NCBI GenBank assembly: GCA_049890095.1
Contig: JBMHCD010000009.1
Span: forward strand, 124,001 to 188,000
Source of the DNA: JABAYQ01 sp049890095
GTDB taxonomy: Bacteria > Bacteroidota > Bacteroidia > Flavobacteriales > UBA7312
DNA length: 64,000 nt
Direction: 5' to 3'
A program made the translations under genes and the position numbers. The stretch's first letter is position 1. Each line of letters starts with the position of its first letter. Shown here one piece after another: positions 58,760-64,000 of this stretch. The notes under the pieces were generated by a model. It was given only the letters and a program-made list of their open reading frames with translations. It was not told where the DNA came from and did not search any database.

Positions 58760-59227
58760 ATGTCTAAATTTAGAAAAGATAAAAGCAAAGATACTCCAGG
58801 AATATCTACCGCTTCATTGCCGGATATCGTATTCATGTTATTGTTCTTTTTTATGGTAACTACCGTAATGAGAGAAACTACTATCATGGTAAAACAAACG
58901 ATGCCTGATGCAACAGAAATCAAAAAACTAGAAAAAAAATCGTTGGTAAGCTATATTTATATTGGATCTCCAGTAGAACGTATGCAAGCTACTTATGGAT
59001 CTAAGGCTCGTATTCAACTTAATGATGCATTTGCTAATGTTTCGGACATTCCGCAATACATTAACACCGAACGTGCTGAAAGAGACGAAAAAGAAATTCC
59101 ATTTATGACAGCTTCTATTAAAGCTGACAAAGACACTAAAATGGGGTTAGTTACCGATGTAAAACAAGAATTACGTAAAGCAAATGCTTTAAAAATCAAT
59201 TATTCTACCCGAAAATCTATAGAATAA
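58760..59227 (+). CDS. ExbD/TolR-family protein 2
   Basis: A 155-residue second ExbD, with the membrane helix and essential Asp in SLPDIVFMLLFFFMVTTVM (about 22-42) and a basic cytoplasmic N-terminus (KFRKDKSKD). The periplasmic part is shorter than in partner 1. In flavobacteria two ExbD proteins with one ExbB are usual. It is last in the operon and is followed by a terminator inside the convergent CPBP gene. Confidence 0.93.
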   Translation: MSKFRKDKSKDTPGISTASLPDIVFMLLFFFMVTTVMRETTIMVKQTMPDATEIKKLEKKSLVSYIYIGSPVERMQATYGSKARIQLNDAFANVSDIPQYINTERAERDEKEIPFMTASIKADKDTKMGLVTDVKQELRKANALKINYSTRKSIE

Positions 59228-59234
59228 CGATTAA

Positions 59235-60140
59235 TCACTCTATTAAATCCCCATCAATTGGGGATTTTTTTTTGCTGAAAGTATATAACAAATACAGCAA
59301 TAAACTAATTGCAAAGATACTGACTAGTATTATAGAAAAATCTCCCTCTTTCGTGCCTACTGCTTCCATATCTATTCCCAATGAAGAAGAATAAAATAGC
59401 AATAAAACAGCAAGCGCATTATTGGTAAAATGTGTGATAATAGGCAACCATATTGAACCACTCCAAAAAAACAAATAACCAAAAAATCCGCCTATCAAAA
59501 ATCGAGGGAAAAACCCTAAAAATTGTACATGAAGTGTACTAAACAACAATGCACTCAACCAAATTGCAAAATGAGGATTGTTTTTCCATTTAAATAGTTG
59601 ACGTTGAATAACGCCCCTAAAAAGTAACTCTTCCCCTATTGCAGGGATTAAGGCAATTACTACAATATTTACAACTAACGATCCATAACTGTCCATAATC
59701 AAGAAATACTCCATTATAGATGCCGATTTTGCCTCTGATGCTCTCATCCATTGTTCCACTTCCGATAAAAAAGTTGGCAAATGTAAACCCTCATTCCATA
59801 TGGCTAAAAAATTAATAATCGGTATAAAAAGTAGCATACACGCTATCGACAACATCACTTGTTGTCGGTTAATACTCTTAAAAATGGAACGATGGTCTCC
59901 TATTAAATACAAAAACAAAACAGAGGGTAAAATAAAAACTCCTATTGAACTCCAAGACTGTAGCCACTTAAATAAGTGAACATTTTGAATGGTGATATTA
60001 GATAAATTCTCAACCCCAACATACAGCAAAGGAAACATTCCAACTAGATAACAAACAAAAAAAGAGCCTGATAATAACACCAATAACAACAAAAACTGTC
60101 GACTAATACTTAATAATTGATAACGACCTCTCCACTCCAT
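59235..60140 (-). CDS. CPBP-family intramembrane metalloprotease
   Basis: A 301-residue protein with about eight membrane helices and the CAAX protease / bacteriocin-processing (Abi) motifs: GEELLFRG (Glu170, Glu171, Arg175), then LFSTLHVQF with a metal His, and THFTNNA with the last ligand. Such proteases process prenylated or other membrane peptides, and some give bacteriocin immunity. The substrate is unknown. The gene is divergent from dusB with only 30 bases between. Confidence 0.88.
   Translation of the reverse strand: MEWRGRYQLLSISRQFLLLLVLLSGSFFVCYLVGMFPLLYVGVENLSNITIQNVHLFKWLQSWSSIGVFILPSVLFLYLIGDHRSIFKSINRQQVMLSIACMLLFIPIINFLAIWNEGLHLPTFLSEVEQWMRASEAKSASIMEYFLIMDSYGSLVVNIVVIALIPAIGEELLFRGVIQRQLFKWKNNPHFAIWLSALLFSTLHVQFLGFFPRFLIGGFFGYLFFWSGSIWLPIITHFTNNALAVLLLFYSSSLGIDMEAVGTKEGDFSIILVSIFAISLLLYLLYTFSKKKSPIDGDLIE
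59245..59273 (+). terminator. Terminator of the exb operon, inside the CPBP gene
   Basis: 8-bp stem AAATCCCC-type (AATCCCC / GGGGATT plus an outer A-T) with a 7-base loop, followed by a T run to 59273. It ends the exbD transcript after it has entered the last codons of the opposite CPBP gene. Confidence 0.85.
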
Positions 60141-60155
60141 ACCTAAATTAATTAG

Positions 60156-60163
60156 TAATTTTG
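60156..60163 (+). promoter_or_regulatory. TAnnTTTG promoter box for dusB
   Basis: TAATTTTG, 7 bases before the ATG at 60171. Confidence 0.55.
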
Positions 60164-60170
60164 TAAAATA

Positions 60171-61166
60171 ATGAGTGTAAAGATAGGTAATATCGATTTA
60201 GGAGAATTTCCTTTGCTATTAGCTCCAATGGAAGATGTTAGTGATCCTCCGTTCAGAGCCTTGTGCAAAAAAAATGGAGCAGACGTAATGTTTACCGAGT
60301 TCATATCTTCAGAAGGGTTAATTAGGGATGCAGCAAAGAGTGTTCAAAAATTAGATATTTTTGAATATGAACGTCCTATTGCTATTCAAATTTTTGGTCA
60401 TGATATCGAATCTATGAAGGAATCGACCAGGATTTGTCAAACAGCAAAACCAGATTTTATTGATATTAATTATGGTTGTCCTGTAAAAAAAGTGACTTGT
60501 AAAGGTGCAGGATCTGGCATTTTAAAAGACATTCCTAAAATGGTTGAAATGACCAAAGAAATTGTCAATTCTACTCATTTACCAGTTACCGTTAAAACTA
60601 GATTAGGTTGGGACGAAAATACCAAATATATTGTAGAAGTTGCAGAGCGTTTACAAGATGTAGGGATTCAGGCTATTTCCATACATGGGCGAACCCGAAA
60701 GCAAATGTATAAAGGGGAAGCCGACTGGAGTCTTATTGCAAAAGTAAAAGAAAACCCCAGAATGCATATTCCTGTTTTTGGCAATGGGGATGTAGACACG
60801 CCTGAAAAAGCTAAAGAGAAAAAAGAAAAATACGGAGTTGATGGAATAATGATTGGAAGAGGAGCCATTGGTTACCCTTGGATTTTTAACGAAATAAAAC
60901 ACTATCTAAAAACAGGAACTCATCTTGCCAAACCAACCATGATTGAGAGAATCGAATTATGCAAACAACATATCGATTTTTCTTTAAGATGGAAAGGACC
61001 AATTTTGGGAGTGGTAGAAACTCGAAGACACTATACCAATTATTTCAAACATATTCCTGACTTCAAAGAATACAGAATGCGATTGGTAACCGCTACTGAA
61101 CCGCAAGAACTATTTGAGGTTTTGAACGAAATTGAAGAGGTTTTTGGAGATTATCAATTCGCATAA
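60171..61166 (+). CDS. dusB: tRNA-dihydrouridine synthase
   Basis: A flavin enzyme that reduces uridines in the tRNA D-loop. It has 331 residues, the DusB length. Signatures are PLLLAPMEDVSDPPFR at the start, the catalytic Cys103 in NYGCPVKKV, RLGWDE, SIHGRTRKQMYKGEADW and GDVDTPE with the FMN loop GIMIGRGAIGYPWIF. The stop overlaps the following start by one base (TAATG). Confidence 0.95.
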   Translation: MSVKIGNIDLGEFPLLLAPMEDVSDPPFRALCKKNGADVMFTEFISSEGLIRDAAKSVQKLDIFEYERPIAIQIFGHDIESMKESTRICQTAKPDFIDINYGCPVKKVTCKGAGSGILKDIPKMVEMTKEIVNSTHLPVTVKTRLGWDENTKYIVEVAERLQDVGIQAISIHGRTRKQMYKGEADWSLIAKVKENPRMHIPVFGNGDVDTPEKAKEKKEKYGVDGIMIGRGAIGYPWIFNEIKHYLKTGTHLAKPTMIERIELCKQHIDFSLRWKGPILGVVETRRHYTNYFKHIPDFKEYRMRLVTATEPQELFEVLNEIEEVFGDYQFA

Positions 61167-61897
61167 TGAAAGAAATCCGAATAAATAAATTTTTAAGCGA
61201 AGCAGGCTATTGTTCCAGAAGAGCGGCAGACAAATTAATCGAGCAAAACCGTGTTACCATCAATGGAGAGGTTCCTCTGATGGGCACTAAAATAAATGAA
61301 GAAGATGTTGTTCGAGTAGATGGAAAAGTTATTAGCAGAAAAAAACCTACTTCTATATATCTAGCATTCAATAAACCAGTTGGAATTGTATGCACTACCG
61401 ACACAAGAGTGGAAAAAGATAATATTATAGATTATATAGGCTACCCAAAACGTATTTTTCCAATTGGAAGACTAGATAAAGCTAGTCAGGGATTAATATT
61501 ACTTACCAACGATGGCGATATCGTAAATAAAATTTTAAGAGCAAAAAACAACCATGAAAAAGAATATATCGTACACGTTAACAAACCGATAACCGACGAT
61601 TTTATCCGAAAAATGAGCAATGGAGTGCCTATTTTGGATACCATAACACGAAAATGCAAAGTAGAAAAAATAAGTGCTTTTCGTTTTAAGATCGTATTGA
61701 CACAAGGGCTCAACAGACAAATTAGGAGAATGTGCGAATATTTGGACTATAGAGTAGTAGTATTGAAAAGAATCCGTATAATGAATATAAAACTTGATCT
61801 TGAAATTGGTCAATATAGAGATCTGAGTACTAAAGAGCTCCAAAAACTAAACCATCTTCTAAAAGACTCTAGCAAAACCTATTTAGATAATTACTAA
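61166..61897 (+). CDS. RsuA/RluB/RluE/RluF-family pseudouridine synthase
   Basis: A 243-residue enzyme isomerising uridine to pseudouridine in rRNA. An S4 RNA-binding domain (about 1-60, IRINKFLSEAGYCSRRAADKLIEQNRVTING) precedes the catalytic domain, with catalytic Asp104 in GRLDKASQGLIL and the LNRQIRRMCEYL motif near 189. It looks most like RluF (23S U2604) but other RsuA-family sites are possible. Its last four bases overlap the convergent permease gene. Confidence 0.93.
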   Translation: MKEIRINKFLSEAGYCSRRAADKLIEQNRVTINGEVPLMGTKINEEDVVRVDGKVISRKKPTSIYLAFNKPVGIVCTTDTRVEKDNIIDYIGYPKRIFPIGRLDKASQGLILLTNDGDIVNKILRAKNNHEKEYIVHVNKPITDDFIRKMSNGVPILDTITRKCKVEKISAFRFKIVLTQGLNRQIRRMCEYLDYRVVVLKRIRIMNIKLDLEIGQYRDLSTKELQKLNHLLKDSSKTYLDNY

Positions 61898-63096
61898 CTA
61901 AATAATTTTTTGCTCATATAATTAGAAGGAATCCAAGAAGTAATTAGACCAATAACAGACACGGTTAAAAACACAATCAGTAAATCCGAAAAAATTACTT
62001 TAACCGGATAATAATTAATAACAAAAGATCCTTCGCCCATATTTATAAGGCCAAAAGTAGATTGAAGCCAACAAACTAACAAACCTAAAGCTATTCCTAT
62101 AAAAATGCCTATTTGTGTAGTTAGAAAACCTTCTAGAAAAAAGATAGAGCGGATTGCTTTTTTACTAGCTCCTAGATTTGACAACATGATAATATCTTTC
62201 TTTTTATCAATCATCAACATACTAAGAGAACCTATAATATTAAAAGATGCAATGATTAGAATGAAACACAAAATAAAATAAACGATGAGCTTTTCTGAAT
62301 TTAAAATCTTATATAAAAATTGATGTTGCTCAAAACGATTAACAATTTTATATTCCGAATCCAATTGAGATTTTAACTCCTTCTGTAGTGGCAGAATTTG
62401 ATCGTCTTCACAAAAAATTTCTAAACTGCTCGATTGATCTTCTTTATCCAATAATTCTCGAACAAAAGAAATAGGACTAACCAAATATTGAGCATCAAAT
62501 TCGGCTTGAATCGAAAAAACGCCAACAGGAATTAAACTACGTTGTACAAAAGCCGATTCTAATTTCAGCAAATTACTTTTTTGTCGGTTAGGAACATAAA
62601 CCTGAAGTGGATTTAAAATATCCGAAACTCCCATACTCAAATAATAAGCTACTCCTTGACCAACCACTGCCGAATTAGCGTAATCTATCTCATCTACATA
62701 ACTTCCAAAAACAATATTATTATCTAGCTCATTAACTTGCTTAAACTTTGTATCAACTCCTTTAAGTGTTGCTATATACTCGCTTTTTTTATACTTCAAC
62801 AGTACTTTTTCTTCTAATGTTTCAGAATATAAAATATTATTTTCGTTCAAGTAGTTTTTTGCCGATTCAAAGCTCGATGTTTTTCCTTCAATTGGACTTA
62901 TCTTTATTACAGGATCAAAAGAATTGTATAACGATAATACCAAATCGGAAAACCCATTAAATACGGACAATACAATAACTAAAGCTGCCGTACCGATTGC
63001 AACACTAAGCATAGAAGCATAGGAAACATAGTGTACAATATTTCTTGCTTTTTTAGCAAATAAATAACGTTTGGCAATATATAGCGGAAAAAACAA
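61894..63096 (-). CDS. FtsX-like permease (LolC/LolE-like)
   Basis: A 400-residue inner-membrane permease of the MacB/LolC type. Helix 1 is near 22-46 (VSYASMLSVAIGTAALVIVLSVFNGFS), a periplasmic domain covers about 50-260, and three C-terminal helices follow (about 270-295, 315-345 and 360-385). LolC/E proteins extract lipoproteins for outer-membrane sorting. The ATPase partner (LolD) is not in the window, so assignment to lipoprotein release is likely but not certain. It lies 3 bases downstream of rbfA. Confidence 0.87.
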   Translation of the reverse strand: MFFPLYIAKRYLFAKKARNIVHYVSYASMLSVAIGTAALVIVLSVFNGFSDLVLSLYNSFDPVIKISPIEGKTSSFESAKNYLNENNILYSETLEEKVLLKYKKSEYIATLKGVDTKFKQVNELDNNIVFGSYVDEIDYANSAVVGQGVAYYLSMGVSDILNPLQVYVPNRQKSNLLKLESAFVQRSLIPVGVFSIQAEFDAQYLVSPISFVRELLDKEDQSSSLEIFCEDDQILPLQKELKSQLDSEYKIVNRFEQHQFLYKILNSEKLIVYFILCFILIIASFNIIGSLSMLMIDKKKDIIMLSNLGASKKAIRSIFFLEGFLTTQIGIFIGIALGLLVCWLQSTFGLINMGEGSFVINYYPVKVIFSDLLIVFLTVSVIGLITSWIPSNYMSKKLFS

Positions 63097-63099
63097 GAG

Positions 63100-63441
63100 C
63101 TATTGGTTTTTTAATAAGTCTTCTATTTCTTGAGAATAATCCACAGAATCGTCTAAGAAAAATTTTAGTTGTGGAACTTTTCGCATTTGGTTTCGAATTT
63201 TGAGCCCTAATTTTTTGCGAAACAAAAAAGACTTCATGTTTATTAAATCGAGTAACTCCGATTTATTTTCCGTACCAAAAACACTAATATATACTCTAGC
63301 GACAGACAAATCGGCAGAAACTCTAACTACGGTTACCGACACAAAAGAAGTACCTAAAATTGCTCTTCCCTCTTGCTGAAAAATTTGCGACAAATCTTTT
63401 AATAATTGTCGAGACACCTTTTTTTGACGAGTACTTTCCAT
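63100..63441 (-). CDS. rbfA: 30S ribosome-binding factor A
   Basis: A 113-residue KH-type RNA-binding protein needed for 16S rRNA 5' end maturation and cold growth. The sequence has the expected RQKKVSRQLLKDLSQIFQQE start, SVTVVRVSADLSVARVYISVF core and KVPQLKFFLDDSVDYSQEIEDLLK end. It is the first gene of an operon with the FtsX-like permease, a pairing usual in flavobacteria, under a box 4 bases upstream. Confidence 0.95.
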   Translation of the reverse strand: MESTRQKKVSRQLLKDLSQIFQQEGRAILGTSFVSVTVVRVSADLSVARVYISVFGTENKSELLDLINMKSFLFRKKLGLKIRNQMRKVPQLKFFLDDSVDYSQEIEDLLKNQ

Positions 63442-63445
63442 ACAA

Positions 63446-63453
63446 CAAAGATA
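63446..63453 (-). promoter_or_regulatory. TAnnTTTG promoter box for rbfA
   Basis: TATCTTTG on the minus strand, 4 bases before the rbfA ATG at 63441. Confidence 0.55.
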
Positions 63454-63483
63454 AATTTTTAGACATCAATGACACAAATTAAA

Positions 63484-63491
63484 TACATTTG
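63484..63491 (+). promoter_or_regulatory. TAnnTTTG promoter box for the ABC exporter gene
   Basis: TACATTTG, 5 bases before the ATG at 63497; divergent from the rbfA box. Confidence 0.55.
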
Positions 63492-63496
63492 CATAT

Positions 63497-64000
63497 ATGA
63501 AAGAATTTTTTCGAGTTTTATCATTTGTTAAACCCTATTGGATTTATGCTTTATTCAATATTGTTTTTAACATTCTCACTGTTCTTTTTTCTCTGGTGTC
63601 TATTACCATGATTATTCCTTTTTTAGGTTTGTTATTTGGCACCCAACAAAAAGTATACTCGGCTCCAGATTTAGCATTAAATGCTGATGCAATTAAAGAA
63701 AATTTTTACCTCTACATCACTCAAATAATTGACACAAAAGGTCAGGTTGAAGCTCTTTTGTTTGTTTGTGTGTTAGTACTTACTATGTTTTTCTTGCGAA
63801 ATACGTTTCGGTATTTAGCTCTTTTTAGCCTATCTCCTATTCGCAATGGGGTAGTTAGAGATATCAGAAATGCCCTACACAAAAAAGTATTAGACTTACC
63901 TATTGGCTATTTTACCGAAAAACGAAAAGGCGATGTTGTTTCTAGAATGACTTCCGATCTAGTAGAAATAGAATGGTCTATAATGAGTTCGTTAGAAATG
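63497..64000 (+). CDS. ABC exporter, MsbA-like (N-terminal part only)
   Basis: 168 residues are visible before the window ends. They form the beginning of a type IV ABC exporter transmembrane domain: helix 1 near 12-32 (WIYALFNIVFNILTVLFSL), helix 2 near 85-103 (ALLFVCVLVLTMFFLRNTF), then the first coupling helix with LHKKVLDLPIGYFTEKRKGDVVSRMTSD, a hallmark of MsbA-type lipid or drug exporters. The ATP-binding domain lies beyond the window. MsbA-like lipid flipping is the most likely role, but drug export cannot be excluded. Confidence 0.88.
   Translation, partial: MKEFFRVLSFVKPYWIYALFNIVFNILTVLFSLVSITMIIPFLGLLFGTQQKVYSAPDLALNADAIKENFYLYITQIIDTKGQVEALLFVCVLVLTMFFLRNTFRYLALFSLSPIRNGVVRDIRNALHKKVLDLPIGYFTEKRKGDVVSRMTSDLVEIEWSIMSSLEM

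Noticed and set aside
58552..58923. Minus-strand 123-codon ORF spanning both exbD genes
   Set aside because: Crosses two well-supported genes and shows no conserved motif.
61535..61843. Minus-strand 102-codon ORF over the pseudouridine synthase
   Set aside because: Shadow of the catalytic domain; Tyr/Phe/Ser-rich without motif.

Overview
The window looks like a stretch of chromosome from a low-GC marine-type Bacteroidota, most likely order Flavobacteriales (Cryomorphaceae- or Vicingaceae-like; the family is a guess). The grounds are AT-rich DNA (about one third GC by eye), near absence of Shine-Dalgarno sequences, the Bacteroidota promoter box TAnnTTTG in front of many genes, type IX secretion (T9SS) sorting domains of types A and B, DUF6089, DUF5689 and DUF4296 proteins, and gene orders typical of Flavobacteriia. 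No CRISPR array, insertion sequence, phage or rRNA operon was seen.

Layout. 1-3.95 kb: a PhoR/PhoB-like two-component pair, a LuxE-like adenylating enzyme coupled to a GNAT acetyltransferase, a decayed T9SS gene and an NTF2-like protein. 3.9-9.0 kb: tyrS, an NAD-dependent epimerase, two small lipoproteins, dihydroorotase and a polyprenol-phosphate mannose synthase-like glycosyltransferase. 9.1-16.6 kb: a secretion and uptake island with a TonB-dependent receptor, two DUF5689/anchor-J surface proteins and, divergently, two exported endonuclease/exonuclease/phosphatase enzymes. This is the best candidate for a little-described system, possibly use of extracellular nucleic acid or phosphodiesters. 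16.6-27.7 kb: an envelope block with an alpha/beta hydrolase, pdxJ, a CBS protein, a one-POTRA Omp85-like protein, nadK, DUF6089, uppS, bamA, two Skp/OmpH chaperones, murI and a gamma carbonic anhydrase. 27.7-31.7 kb: an Nfu Fe-S scaffold, a beta-barrel protein and a T9SS type B cargo protein. 31.7-41.2 kb: sucB-sucA, then pyrH-frr-MMPL transporter-rfbA-polyprenyl synthase. 41.2-43.8 kb: rplM-rpsI-rpsB-tsf. 43.9-47.6 kb: gdhA-kbl and dprA. 47.7-54.9 kb: a TonB receptor, kdsB, an HU-CCDC81/SPOR protein, a thioesterase, a family 9 glycosyltransferase, tatD and ansA. 54.9-56.9 kb: tRNA-Ser(GGA), a frameshifted SDR gene behind an orphan TetR-type palindrome, and a small beta-barrel protein. This is the only part that looks recently acquired or decaying. 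57.0-64 kb: exbB-unknown-exbD-exbD, a CPBP protease, dusB, a pseudouridine synthase, an FtsX/LolE-like permease, rbfA and the start of an ABC exporter.

Together the genes serve the envelope (outer-membrane protein assembly, TonB energising, lipid carriers, Kdo activation, heptose transfer), translation and central metabolism. Two genome-wide habits stand out. Many TAnnTTTG boxes lie only 4-8 bases before the start codon, which implies leaderless mRNAs, and convergent genes usually overlap at their stop codons.
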